Below, piece by piece: positions 1 to 8,200 of a stretch of 64,000 nt of DNA (the first letter of the stretch is position 1; every line of letters begins with the position of its first letter). The notes under the pieces are model-generated. The model saw only the letters and a list, made by a program, of their open reading frames with translations, did not search any database and was not told the origin of the DNA. The position numbers and the translations under genes were made by a program. Origin of the DNA: Cupriavidus taiwanensis (GTDB taxonomy: Bacteria; Pseudomonadota; Gammaproteobacteria; Burkholderiales; Burkholderiaceae); contig NZ_LT984804.1 in the NCBI RefSeq assembly GCF_900250115.1, positions 2,681,301 through 2,745,300 of the forward strand, written 5' to 3'.

Positions 1-14
1 CGTGCGCCGCGCCC

Positions 15-209
15 TCACGGCAACGGCGGCTTGGGCAGGCGCGTCTCGCCCGGTTCCGGTTTCAGTTCCACGTCAAGGCGGAAGCCGCCCTTGCCGTCGG
101 GCTCGAAATCACGCAGGAGCGAGCCGACCGCGCCGAACGCCGCGTCGCTGAAGGCATAAGGATCGAGCGCATCGAAGATCTGCGTGGGCAGCACCTTGTG
201 CCCCGTCAT
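15..209 (-). pseudogene. 3' remnant of an intradiol ring-cleavage dioxygenase
   Basis: Read from about 209 down to the stop at 15-17, the product contains QIFDALDPYAFSDAAFG followed by SLLRDFEP and a short beta-rich tail. This matches, from memory of the family, the C-terminal end of catechol/hydroxyquinol 1,2-dioxygenases (a DPY..SD..FG..SL..DF pattern). Upstream of 209 the frame stays open to about 302, but the translation no longer resembles the family, and the iron-binding Tyr/His part and the N-terminal helical domain are absent. I read it as a truncated, non-functional remnant. A short unrelated ORF is the alternative. Confidence 0.45.
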
Positions 210-415
210 TTTTCGCCGGGCGCGATAACCAGCCGCTATCGGGTTTTGCGCCGGCAAACGCGTGTGCCCGACCAGGATCCGGGTGCCAAACGAGCGCAGC
301 AACCGGGCGGTGGAGCGCCTGTAGCCAGCACCAATCCGCGCGTTGCTTTCACCACGAAGCCCGACCTGCCGCCTTGACGCCGCCGCTATGGGATAGGCAT
401 CATTCGGTCTTTCCT

Positions 416-436
416 AAATGCGAATTATTCGCATTT
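416..436. promoter_or_regulatory. Fur box (palindrome) upstream of the TonB receptor
   Basis: The core AATGCGAATTATTCGCATT (417-435) is an inverted repeat with only the centre unpaired. The inner 15 bases (419-433) match 10 of 15 positions of the classical 7-1-7 Fur consensus TGATAATGATTATCA. It lies about 50 bp before the receptor start, where Fur would block transcription. A related 19-mer precedes the PepSY operon near 23.2 kb. Fur binding is inferred. The 210-415 stretch to the left holds nothing I can identify. Confidence 0.7.
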
Positions 437-483
437 GTATTGACATTTACATACAGGCCTGCCTCTCTTCCTGCTGTTCCATC

Positions 484-2646
484 ATGAGCCGCCAAGTCCT
501 TCGCGCCGCGCGTGCGCGCGCACCCCAACCCCGCCATCTCGCCGTGCTGGCGCAACTTGCCGTGCTCGCCGGCTTTCCGGCCACGGCCGCGCTGGCGCAG
601 CAAGCGGCGGCGCCGGCCGACGCGGCGTCGCTGCCGGCGGTGACCGTGAGCGCCGCGGCGGTGGACGATTCCGGCCTGCAGCTTGAGAAAAAGGCCAGCA
701 CCGGCGCGCTGGGTTCGCGCACGCAGCTGGACACGCCCTACTCCACCACCATCGTCACCGGCGAAGACCTGGCCGAGCGCCAGGTGGCCAAGCTCGGCGA
801 TGTCTTCGCCATGGATGCGTCGGTCAGCGACAACGGCAACGGCTACAACAGCTGGTCCAGCTACCTGAGCGTGCGCGGCCTGCAGATCGACTGGCAGAAC
901 GGCTTCAAGATCAACGGCCTGCCGTTCGTGGCCTACGGCATCACGCTGCCGTACGAGCACATGGAGCAGGTGGAGCTGCTCAAGGGCCTGCCGGGCTTCA
1001 TGTACGGCTTCGCCACGCCGGGCGGCATCGTCAACTACGTCACCAAGAAGCCGACCGACACCTTCACGGCGTCGTTCGAGCTGGGCTACCGTGCCGCCAA
1101 TGTCTGGAGCGAGCACGTTGACCTGGGCGGCCGCGCCGGCCCGGACAATATGTTCGGCTACCGCCTGAACGCGACGCACGAGGAAGGCACGCCCTACAAC
1201 GCGCGCAACATCCGGCGCGACAGCGTGTCGCTGGGGCTGGACGCGCGCCTCACCCGGGACCTGACCTGGACCTTCGATTCGATCTACCAGGACCGCCGCG
1301 CCACCGGCCAGATGCCGTCGTTCAGCCTGTGGAGCTATGGCGATACGGCGCTGCCGGGCGCGGTATCCGGGCGCATCCGCAACTTCGCCGGCGCCGACCA
1401 GCACCTGAACACCAACCTGCAGCTGTACAGCACCGGCCTGCGCTACCACATCGATCCGGACTGGACGGTCAGCACCAGCTACAGCTTCACCAAGGTCAAC
1501 CGCAGCCGCAACGAGAGCACCTACAACCTGCTGAACCAGGCCGGCGATTACATCGACCAGCGCTACGACACCGCGCAGAACCAGCAGGTGGGGCAATGGC
1601 AGGCGATGCTGGAAGGCAAGTTCCGCACCGGCCCATTCGGCCACCAGCTGGTGGCGGGCCTGTCGTGGCAGAAGCAGATCGACCGCTATGACAACAACGG
1701 CTTCGGCGCGGTCATTGGCACCGGCAATATCTTCGCGCCCAACACCAACACGTATTACAGCTCGACCGCCTTCAACAAGGTGCGCAACAGCGACATCACG
1801 CAGAAATCGGTGTTCGCCAGCGATACCGTGCAGCTGAGCGAGCGCTGGTCGGTGCTGGCCGGCCTGCGCGTGACCAACTTCGAGCAGAACGGCTATGTGC
1901 CGGTCACCTCCAGCTACAGCAAGTCCGGCGTGGTCACGCCGACGCTGGCGCTGATGTTCAAGCCGGTGCCCACGGCCACGGTCTATGCCAGCTACGTCGA
2001 GGCGCTGGAGCCGGGCTCGATCGTGCCGGACGGCTACACCAACGCGCGCCAGCTGCTCAGCCCGATCCGCAGCAAGCAGTATGAAATCGGCGTCAAGGCC
2101 GACCAGGCCGCGTGGAGCGCGACCGCGGCCGCCTTCCGCATCGAGCGCGGCGCCGAGTACGACAGCATCAGCGGCGGCGTGCCGACGCGCCAGCAGGATG
2201 GCACCTCGATCTACCAGGGGCTGGAACTGGCGGGCGTGTACCGCCTGGGCTCGCAATGGGAATTCGGCGCCAGCGCGATGTATCTCGATTCGTACTACGA
2301 CAAGGGCGTGGCCAACAGCGGCAACCGCGTCGCCGGCGCGCCCGGCTTCATCATGGCCGGCCGCGTCAGCTACCGCGTGCCGTTCGTGCCGGGCCTGCGC
2401 CTTGGCGTCGATGGCAAATACACCGGCAGCACCAAGCTCAATGCCGCCAATACACTCGACGCCGGCGGCTACACGGTGTTCAACCTCGGCGCCAGCTACA
2501 GCACCCGCGTCGCCGGCAAGGACCTTACGCTGCGCGCCGCGCTGAACAACGTGACCAACAAGCGCTACTGGGGCTTCCAGTACGAGAACTACATCCAGCC
2601 GGCGGACCCGCGCAGCATCAGCCTGACGGCGAAGATCGCGTATTGA
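484..2646 (+). CDS. TonB-dependent siderophore receptor
   Basis: A 720-residue outer-membrane receptor, probably for a ferric siderophore. Residues 1-39 form a signal peptide ending AALAQ, a TonB-box-like LPAVTV lies at 50-55, and the plug follows at roughly 75-190 with SVRGLQIDW and LLKGLPGFMYGFATPGGIVNYVTKKP-type elements. The rest is a 22-strand-type barrel ending in the usual aromatic residue (AKIAY). There is no N-terminal FecA-like signalling domain, so it should not act through a sigma/anti-sigma pair. I chose the ATG at 484 because the signal peptide begins there; the in-frame ATG at 418 lies inside the Fur box. The gene stands alone between that box and a strong terminator. The exact ligand cannot be read. 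Confidence 0.9.
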   Translation: MSRQVLRAARARAPQPRHLAVLAQLAVLAGFPATAALAQQAAAPADAASLPAVTVSAAAVDDSGLQLEKKASTGALGSRTQLDTPYSTTIVTGEDLAERQVAKLGDVFAMDASVSDNGNGYNSWSSYLSVRGLQIDWQNGFKINGLPFVAYGITLPYEHMEQVELLKGLPGFMYGFATPGGIVNYVTKKPTDTFTASFELGYRAANVWSEHVDLGGRAGPDNMFGYRLNATHEEGTPYNARNIRRDSVSLGLDARLTRDLTWTFDSIYQDRRATGQMPSFSLWSYGDTALPGAVSGRIRNFAGADQHLNTNLQLYSTGLRYHIDPDWTVSTSYSFTKVNRSRNESTYNLLNQAGDYIDQRYDTAQNQQVGQWQAMLEGKFRTGPFGHQLVAGLSWQKQIDRYDNNGFGAVIGTGNIFAPNTNTYYSSTAFNKVRNSDITQKSVFASDTVQLSERWSVLAGLRVTNFEQNGYVPVTSSYSKSGVVTPTLALMFKPVPTATVYASYVEALEPGSIVPDGYTNARQLLSPIRSKQYEIGVKADQAAWSATAAAFRIERGAEYDSISGGVPTRQQDGTSIYQGLELAGVYRLGSQWEFGASAMYLDSYYDKGVANSGNRVAGAPGFIMAGRVSYRVPFVPGLRLGVDGKYTGSTKLNAANTLDAGGYTVFNLGASYSTRVAGKDLTLRAALNNVTNKRYWGFQYENYIQPADPRSISLTAKIAY

Positions 2647-2670
2647 AGGCCATCGCCCGCCCGCACCGAC

Positions 2671-2697
2671 ACCCGCTCTTCGGAGCGGGTTTTTTTT
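2671..2697 (+). terminator. Rho-independent terminator of the TonB receptor
   Basis: A CCCGCTC-TTCG-GAGCGGG hairpin is followed by eight T residues, starting 25 bp after the receptor stop. The UUCG tetraloop and T-run make this a textbook intrinsic terminator. Confidence 0.92.
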
Positions 2698-2700
2698 GGT

Positions 2701-2806
2701 CGTCGCCGAATCCCCGGGGAATGGCGTAGGTTGCGTGGTTGATGCCGTTGACTTCGTGGATGCGCCGGCCCTTTCCCCCGCCCCTCCACCGCAAGCGGGA
2801 GAGGGG
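2701..2806 (-). repeat. Dispersed intergenic repeat, copy 1
   Basis: This is the reverse complement, with scattered changes, of the sequence at 51893-51996. Both share a terminal palindrome (here CCCCTCCACCGC / GCGGGAGAGGGG, 2781-2806), then GGCGCATCCACGAAGTCAAC and a CCCGGGGA-containing far end. Only the palindrome part also occurs at 15741-15766. It has no coding capacity that I recognise and resembles a REP/MITE-like element. Confidence 0.65.
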
Positions 2807-2897
2807 AGGAAACAGGTGGGAAGCGAAACGCTGCCGGGCTCGCCTGCGCGGGCGAAACAGCCACGCCGGCCAAGCCCCCCTTCAGGGAAAACGAATG

Positions 2898-2926
2898 TTG
2901 ACAATCACAAATCCGTGATCTACAAC
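2898..2926 (+). promoter_or_regulatory. Sigma70-type promoter of the allantoin/NCS1 operon
   Basis: A perfect -35 TTGACA (2898-2903) is separated by 17 bp from TACAAC (2921-2926, 4 of 6 matches to TATAAT). It lies about 135 bp before the NCS1 start. The -10 is overlapped by the first of several TTGTAGAC-like half-sites, which suggests repression. Confidence 0.65.
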
Positions 2927-2971
2927 ATCGTCTACACACTTAATCGATTTTGTAGACAATTTAGTAGACAC
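2916..2971. promoter_or_regulatory. Cluster of four operator half-sites, probable GntR operator
   Basis: Four related decamers occur in 56 bp: TTGTAGATCA (2916-2925, bottom strand), GTGTAGACGA (2928-2937, bottom), TTGTAGACAA (2950-2959, top) and TAGTAGACAC (2962-2971, top). A fifth, TTGTGTACGA, precedes the linked GntR gene at 6427-6436. Paired bottom and top copies give an inverted arrangement around the -10 and start region. Binding by the FCD-type GntR protein encoded at 6492 is inferred from the linkage and motif style. Confidence 0.55.
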
Positions 2972-3059
2972 ATAAACAACAGCCCCTGGCGCACCGCACA
3001 GAGCTCCGAAGGGCCGCGCGTCGCCTATCGTCAAGACACACATCTGCCAGGAGACTCAG

Positions 3060-4583
3060 ATGATGCAAAGCACCGCAACACCCGCCGACGCAGCGCACGT
3101 GCAGGGCGGGCATGCCGCACACGGCAATGCCCTGATCAAGCCCAGCTATGACGAACGCCTGACCAATGAGGACCTGGCGCCGCTGCGCAAGCAGACCTGG
3201 GGCACCTACAACATCTTTGCCTTCTGGATGTCCGATGTGCACAGCGTGGGCGGCTACATCACCGCGGGCAGCCTGTTCGCGCTGGGGCTGACCAGCTGGC
3301 AGGTGCTGGTGTCGCTGCTGGTGGGGATCGTGATCGTGCAGTATTTCTGCAACCTGGTGGCCAAGCCGAGCCAGGTGACCGGCACGCCTTATCCGGTGAT
3401 CTGCCGCGCCTCGTTCGGCGTGCTCGGCGCCAATATCCCGGCCATCATCCGCGGACTGATCGCGGTGGCGTGGTACGGCATCCAGACCTACCTGGCGTCG
3501 AGCGCGTTCCTGGTGCTGGCGCTGCACTTCTTCCCGGCGCTGGCGCCGTATGCCGACGTAAAGCTGCACGGCTTCGCCGGGCTGTCGACGCTGGGCTGGG
3601 CCGCGTTCATGGTGCTGTGGGTGCTGCAGGCGCTGGTGTTCTGGACCGGCATGGAGACCATCCGCAAGTTCATCGACTGGGCCGGCCCGGCGGTGTACGT
3701 GGTGATGATCGCGCTGGCGATCTGGCTGGTGAACAAGGCCGGCTGGGAGAACGTCAACTTCACGCTGAGCTTCGTCAAGTACACCGGCTGGGAAGCGGTG
3801 CCGGTGATGCTGAGCGCGATCGCGCTGGTGGTGTCGTATTTCTCCGGCCCGATGCTGAACTTCGGTGACTTCTCGCGCTATGCCAAGGATTTCAAGTCGG
3901 TCAGGCGCGGCAACTTCTGGGGCCTGCCGGTCAACTTCCTGGGCTTCTCGCTGCTGACCGTGATCACCACCTCGGCCACGCTGCCGGTGTTCGGCAAGCT
4001 GATCACCGATCCGGTGGAGACCGTCAGCCATATCGACAGCACCTTCGCCATGCTGCTGGGCGCGTTCACCTTCATGACCGCGACCATCGGCATCAACATC
4101 GTCGCCAATTTCGTCTCGCCGGCGTTCGACTTCTCCAACGTGTCGCCCAAGCACATCAGCTGGCGCACCGGCGGCATGATCGCCGCGGTGGCCTCGATCT
4201 TCATCACCCCCTGGAACCTGTACAACAATCCGGCGGTGATCCACTACACGCTGGACGTGCTGGGCGCCTTCATCGGCCCGCTGTTCGGCATCCTGATCGC
4301 CGACTACTACCTGGTGCGGCGCCAGCACGTGGAAGTCGACGACCTGTACACGCTGAACCCGCGCGGCCGCTACTGGTACCGCAACGGCTTCAACCCGGCG
4401 GCGGTGGCCACCATGATTCCCGCGGCCATCATCCCGATCCTGTGCGTGGTGGTGCCAGCCTGGCAGGCGGCGGCCAACTACAGCTGGTTTATCGGCATGG
4501 GCATTGCGCTGGTGCTGTACCGGCAGCTGGCACCGCGCATGATCCCCGGCCACCAGGGCGGCCGCGCCGCCAGCCAGGCCTGA
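3060..4583 (+). CDS. NCS1-family nucleobase/allantoin:cation symporter
   Basis: A 507-residue inner-membrane permease of the NCS1 family (uracil, cytosine, purines, allantoin, hydantoins) with about 12 hydrophobic helices. A cytoplasmic N-terminal stretch includes the DLAPLRKQTWGTYNIFAFW region typical of the family before helix 1. AGGAG at 3049-3053 is spaced six bases from the ATG at 3060, which supports the start. It heads an apparent operon with allantoin racemase and allantoinase, so the substrate is most likely allantoin or a related purine breakdown product. Uracil or hydantoin remain possible from sequence alone. The upstream promoter carries operator half-sites, implying induction by substrate. 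Confidence 0.88.
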   Translation: MMQSTATPADAAHVQGGHAAHGNALIKPSYDERLTNEDLAPLRKQTWGTYNIFAFWMSDVHSVGGYITAGSLFALGLTSWQVLVSLLVGIVIVQYFCNLVAKPSQVTGTPYPVICRASFGVLGANIPAIIRGLIAVAWYGIQTYLASSAFLVLALHFFPALAPYADVKLHGFAGLSTLGWAAFMVLWVLQALVFWTGMETIRKFIDWAGPAVYVVMIALAIWLVNKAGWENVNFTLSFVKYTGWEAVPVMLSAIALVVSYFSGPMLNFGDFSRYAKDFKSVRRGNFWGLPVNFLGFSLLTVITTSATLPVFGKLITDPVETVSHIDSTFAMLLGAFTFMTATIGINIVANFVSPAFDFSNVSPKHISWRTGGMIAAVASIFITPWNLYNNPAVIHYTLDVLGAFIGPLFGILIADYYLVRRQHVEVDDLYTLNPRGRYWYRNGFNPAAVATMIPAAIIPILCVVVPAWQAAANYSWFIGMGIALVLYRQLAPRMIPGHQGGRAASQA

Positions 4584-4638
4584 CCCCACTCCCTATCTCC
4601 ACCGCATGATTTCGACCGCACCAGGCAGAGCCGCGTCC

Positions 4639-5373
4639 ATGAAGCTGAAGATCATCAACCCCAATACCACCCAGAGCATGACCGACAAGATCGGGCAGTG
4701 CGCAGCGGCCGTGGCGGCGCCCGGCACGCGCATCAGCGCGGTCAGCCCGCGCATGGGCCCGGCTTCGATCGAAAGCCACTATGACGAGGCGCTGTCGGTG
4801 CCCGGCATCCTCGACGAGATCCTGGCCGGCGAGCAGGAAGGCGTGGATGGCTACGTCATCGCCTGCTTCGGCGACCCCGGCCTGTACGCCGCGCGCGAAG
4901 TGGCGCGCGGGCCGGTGATCGGCATCGCCGAGGCCGCCATGCACATGGCCAGCGTGGTCGGCAGCAGCTTCAGCGTGGTCACCACGCTGGCGCGCACCTG
5001 CAATATCGCCTGGCACCTGGCCGAGCGCTACGGCATGAAGCGCTTCTGCAACAACGTGCGCGCCTGCGACCTGCCGGTGCTGGAGCTGGAGCGCCCCGGC
5101 TCCGATGCGCGCCGCATCATCACCGAGGCCTGCCGGGTGGCGCTCGCCGAAGACCGCAGCGAATGCATCGTGCTCGGCTGCGCCGGCATGGCCGACCTGT
5201 GCGACGAGATTGCCGAAGCCATCGGCGCACCGGTGATCGACGGTGTGTCGTGCGCGGTCAAGCTGGCCGAGGCGCTGGTCTCGGTGCGCCTGGGCACCAG
5301 CAAGCGCGGCGACTGGGCGCGGCCGCTGCCCAAGGCCTATGCCGGCATGCTGGCCCCCTATGCCCTGAACTGA
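4639..5373 (+). CDS. Asp/Glu/hydantoin racemase, probable allantoin racemase
   Basis: A 244-residue cytoplasmic racemase of the Asp/Glu/hydantoin family. The start has the family signature IINPNTTQSM, and the two catalytic cysteines expected for cofactor-independent racemases are C76 (ACFGDPG) and C181 (LGCAGM). Members next to puuE interconvert (R)- and (S)-allantoin so that both enantiomers can be opened, which is the likely role here. I took the ATG at 4639 because family members begin MxLKIINPNT; an in-frame ATG at 4606 would add 11 unconserved residues. The stop is five bases before the allantoinase start, consistent with coupling. Confidence 0.85.
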   Translation: MKLKIINPNTTQSMTDKIGQCAAAVAAPGTRISAVSPRMGPASIESHYDEALSVPGILDEILAGEQEGVDGYVIACFGDPGLYAAREVARGPVIGIAEAAMHMASVVGSSFSVVTTLARTCNIAWHLAERYGMKRFCNNVRACDLPVLELERPGSDARRIITEACRVALAEDRSECIVLGCAGMADLCDEIAEAIGAPVIDGVSCAVKLAEALVSVRLGTSKRGDWARPLPKAYAGMLAPYALN

Positions 5374-5378
5374 ACGCC

Positions 5379-6401
5379 ATGTCTTCCCGCACCTTGTCCG
5401 CTTCCACCACCATGCTCCAGTCCCGCTATCCCCGCGATCTCATCGGTTACGGCGCCCGTCCGCCGCACGCCCGCTGGCCGGGCGGCGCGCGCGTCGCGCT
5501 GCAGTTCGTGCTCAACTACGAAGAAGGCGGCGAGAACTGCGTGCTGCACGGCGACGCCGCCTCCGAGCAGTTCCTGTCCGAGATCGTCGGCGCCGCGGCC
5601 TATCCCGACCGCCACATGAGCATGGAGGGCATCTACGAATACGGCTCGCGCGCCGGCGTCTGGCGCCTCCTGCGCGAATTCGAAAAGCGCGGCCTGCCGC
5701 TGACCATCTTCGGCGTGTCGATGGCGCTGCAGCGCCATCCGGAGCTGACCCGCGCCTTCGTCGAGCTGGGCCACGAGATCGCCTGCCACGGCTGGCGCTG
5801 GATCCACTACCAGAACATCGACGAAGCCACCGAGCGCGAGCACATGCGCATCGGCATGCAGATCATCAAGGACCTGACCGGCGAGTTGCCGCTGGGCTGG
5901 TACACCGGCCGCGACAGCCCCAACACGCGCCGCCTGGTGGTCGAGCACGGCGGCTTCCTCTATGACTCCGACTACTACGGCGACGACCTGCCGTTCTGGA
6001 CCGAGGTCGAAGTCACCGGCGGCGAGAAGAAGCCGCACCTGGTGGTGCCGTACACGCTCGACTCGAACGACATGCGCTTCGCCACGCCGCAGGGCTTCAA
6101 CACCGGCGAGCACTTCTTCCAGTACCTGAAGGACGCGTTCGACGTGCTGTACGAGGAAGGCGACCCGAGCGGCCAGGACAGCCCCAAGCTGCTGTCGATC
6201 GGCATGCACTGCCGCCTGCTCGGCCGCCCGGGCCGCTTCCGCGCGCTGCAGCGCTTTCTTGATTATGTGCAGGGGCACGACAAGGTGTGGATCTGCCGCC
6301 GTGTCGACATCGCCCGGCACTGGGCGCAGGTGCATCCGTTCCAGGCGCGCGACACCGCCGCCGCAGCGCTCCCTGCCTGCAGGGAAACCGCGCCGGCCTG
6401 A
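5379..6401 (+). CDS. puuE: Allantoinase PuuE (polysaccharide-deacetylase-type)
   Basis: A 340-residue NodB-like hydrolase of the PuuE family, the metal-independent allantoinase that opens allantoin to allantoate. Family marks are RYPRDLIGYG near the start, FVLNYEEGGENC, GHEIACHGWRW and YTGRDSPNTRRLVVEHGGF. The position directly after the racemase, and behind an NCS1 permease, fits allantoin use. No allantoate amidohydrolase or ureidoglycolate gene is in the window, so the rest of the pathway must lie elsewhere. The ATG at 5379 is chosen because it follows the racemase stop closely; MLQSRYPRD at 5412 is a plausible alternative start. Confidence 0.9.
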   Translation: MSSRTLSASTTMLQSRYPRDLIGYGARPPHARWPGGARVALQFVLNYEEGGENCVLHGDAASEQFLSEIVGAAAYPDRHMSMEGIYEYGSRAGVWRLLREFEKRGLPLTIFGVSMALQRHPELTRAFVELGHEIACHGWRWIHYQNIDEATEREHMRIGMQIIKDLTGELPLGWYTGRDSPNTRRLVVEHGGFLYDSDYYGDDLPFWTEVEVTGGEKKPHLVVPYTLDSNDMRFATPQGFNTGEHFFQYLKDAFDVLYEEGDPSGQDSPKLLSIGMHCRLLGRPGRFRALQRFLDYVQGHDKVWICRRVDIARHWAQVHPFQARDTAAAALPACRETAPA

Positions 6402-6426
6402 CCCTGCAGCTTCGCTGTCGCCATAG

Positions 6427-6436
6427 TTGTGTACGA
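6427..6436 (+). promoter_or_regulatory. Operator half-site before the GntR gene
   Basis: TTGTGTACGA resembles the four half-sites in the NCS1 promoter (consensus roughly TTGTNGAC). It lies 55 bp before the GntR start and suggests autoregulation. A single short match is weak by itself. Confidence 0.4.
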
Positions 6437-6491
6437 TAGAGCCGTGTTTCGTCGCCAGTTCCGGCGACAGGCTCAATGTCCGTACCCTGAT

Positions 6492-7322
6492 ATGGCAACC
6501 ACATCGAAAAAGGCGGCGCCCGGCGCCGCCGCCAAAGCCCCGCGCCGGGCCGCCGCCAAGGCTACCCCGAAGGCCCCGCCGAAAGCCGCGACCAAAGCCG
6601 CCGCCAATGCCGCCCCGGACGACGAGACCGGCACGGAAGGCGCCGCCGGCGAGGCGTCGGCCACCGAGGCGATCTACCTGAGCCTGCTCTACGCCATCAT
6701 GGAGCACCGCCTGCTGGCGGGCACCAAGCTGGTGGAGGAGCGGCTGTGCGAAGTCACCGGCGCCAGCCGGGCGCGCATCCGCCAGGTGTTTGCGCGCCTG
6801 GCGCACGAGAAGCTGGTGACGCTGGTGCCCAACCGCGGCGCCTTTGTCTCCAGCCCGACCGTGGACGAAGCGCGCGAGGTGTTCCAGGCGCGCCGCGTGG
6901 TCGAGCCCGCGCTGGCCGCCGAACTGGCACAACGCGCCACGCCCGCCAAGGTGCGGAGCCTGCGCCGCCATGCCATGGAAGAAGACAACGCGCGCGCCCG
7001 CGGCGACCGCGCGGCAATGATCCGCCTGTCGGGCGAGTTCCATATCCTGCTGGCCGAGATGGCCGGCAACGCCATCCTGGAAAAGCTGATCCGCGAGATG
7101 GTGTCGCTGACCTGCCTGATCATCACGCTGTACGACCGCCCCGGCGCTCCCGCCTGCGCCGAGCACGAGCACCGGCAATTGATCGACGCCATCGAGCAGC
7201 GCGATGCCGCGCGCGCCAGCGCGCTGATGGCGGAGCACCTCGAGCACATCGAAGGCTCGCTCGACCTGAGCCTGCCGGACAGCGGCGCGCCGGACTTCTA
7301 CAGCATCTTCAGCAAGGGCTGA
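6492..7322 (+). CDS. GntR-family (FCD) transcriptional regulator with lysine/alanine-rich tail
   Basis: A 276-residue regulator. A winged helix-turn-helix lies at about 58-122 (EERLCEVTGASRARIRQVF, then a NRGAFV wing) and a helical FCD ligand-binding domain at 125-260 (ARRVVEPALAAELA, FHILLAEMAGN, EHRQLIDAIEQRD). Residues 4-43 are almost only Ala, Lys and Pro, resembling histone H1 or AlgP-type tails, which is not part of the standard fold and may add nonspecific DNA contact. The ATG at 6492 gives this tail; a shorter protein could begin within it only at a non-ATG codon. It directly follows puuE and probably controls the allantoin operon and itself. Confidence 0.88.
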   Translation: MATTSKKAAPGAAAKAPRRAAAKATPKAPPKAATKAAANAAPDDETGTEGAAGEASATEAIYLSLLYAIMEHRLLAGTKLVEERLCEVTGASRARIRQVFARLAHEKLVTLVPNRGAFVSSPTVDEAREVFQARRVVEPALAAELAQRATPAKVRSLRRHAMEEDNARARGDRAAMIRLSGEFHILLAEMAGNAILEKLIREMVSLTCLIITLYDRPGAPACAEHEHRQLIDAIEQRDAARASALMAEHLEHIEGSLDLSLPDSGAPDFYSIFSKG

Positions 7323-7421
7323 AACCAGCAAGCCTGCGGCCCGGGGATTGCACTCCGCGTGCGGCAGCCTAGACTGGCTGCATGACAGGCGGCGCGCCCC
7401 GCGCCGCAGGGGAGGTCCATC

Positions 7422-7850
7422 ATGGCCACCATCGAGCCGCCCGGCGCCACCGGCCGGGCGCCTCTGGCGTTCGCGCGACTGTATGCGGACGCGGCCGGCG
7501 AATCGCACTTCGCGCCGCTTGCCGTTGCCGTCACCGAGCGCCTGTTCGCGCCGCCCGCGCGCGCGTTCTGGGTGTCGCCACTGGAGCAAGCCGCGCGGCA
7601 GGGCTTCCTGGTCGTGCCCGCCGGCTGGATCGGCGAACCGCACCCGTCGCCGCTGCGCATGTGGATCTTCGTGCTGGGCGGCGCGATGGAATTCGAGGCA
7701 AGCGATGGCGAGCGCCGGGCGCTGCCGACAGGCAGCGGTCTGCTGCTCGAAGACACCACCGGCAAGGGCCATGCCAGCAAGGTGGTCGGCGCCGCCGACG
7801 CCACGCTGGCGGTGGTGCAGATGCCGGTGCCGCCGGGCTCAGACCCATGA
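7422..7850 (+). CDS. Small cupin-domain protein
   Basis: A 142-residue protein with one cupin-like beta-barrel: SPLRMWIFVLGGAMEFEASDGERRALPTG reads as the first cupin motif region and GKGHASKVVG as the second. The metal-binding His/Glu set is incomplete, so catalysis cannot be assumed. A strong GGAGGT (7411-7416) sits five bases before the ATG at 7422. The stop overlaps the ATG of the next gene (ATGA), so the two are co-translated. No function can be assigned beyond the fold. Confidence 0.7.
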   Translation: MATIEPPGATGRAPLAFARLYADAAGESHFAPLAVAVTERLFAPPARAFWVSPLEQAARQGFLVVPAGWIGEPHPSPLRMWIFVLGGAMEFEASDGERRALPTGSGLLLEDTTGKGHASKVVGAADATLAVVQMPVPPGSDP

Positions 7851-8197
7851 CCGCGCCCGAGCCAGCCACATCCGCCAAGCCGGCCCCGCAAGTGGTGCCC
7901 ACCGGCTATCGCCAGGGCATCATCACCGCCATCACCGTGCTGCTGGGCTTTTCGCTGGGGTTCTGGCGCTTCTGGGGCTTCGAAAGCCCCGGCGAGTGGG
8001 ACTGGCGCTCGCTGCTGGCGGCAGTCTCGCTGCTGGCCGCGGTGGTGCTGCAGATCGTCGCGCTGTTCCGCGCGCTGCGGGTCGAGGACGACGCCGTGCC
8101 TGAATATCGCAAGACGGTGCGCTGCTTTATCGCATCGGCCATCGCGCTGGTGATCGGCCTGGCCGCGGCGATGGTCGATGCCGCGCTCGATCCCTAG
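7847..8197 (+). CDS. Small membrane protein of unknown function
   Basis: A 116-residue protein with three predicted hydrophobic helices (about 25-43, 53-74 and 91-110) separated by short polar loops. The N-terminal 20 residues are polar and Ala/Pro-rich. The start overlaps the cupin stop as ATGA. It ends three bases before the convergent DUF427 gene. I do not recognise the family; small inner-membrane proteins like this are common beside cupins but carry no diagnostic motif. Confidence 0.7.
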   Translation: MTAPEPATSAKPAPQVVPTGYRQGIITAITVLLGFSLGFWRFWGFESPGEWDWRSLLAAVSLLAAVVLQIVALFRALRVEDDAVPEYRKTVRCFIASAIALVIGLAAAMVDAALDP

Positions 8198-8200
8198 CCG

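Noticed and set aside
440..445. TTGACA before the TonB receptor as its -35
   Set aside because: No -10-like hexamer lies 16-18 bp downstream (463-468 is CTCTCT).
400..2904. Very long open frame opposite the TonB receptor
   Set aside because: It is a shadow of the high-GC receptor gene; its translation is low-complexity Arg/Ala/Val/His and has no domain.
2961..4589. Long frame opposite the NCS1 permease
   Set aside because: Antisense shadow with His/Arg/Gln-rich text, no start signal and no fold.
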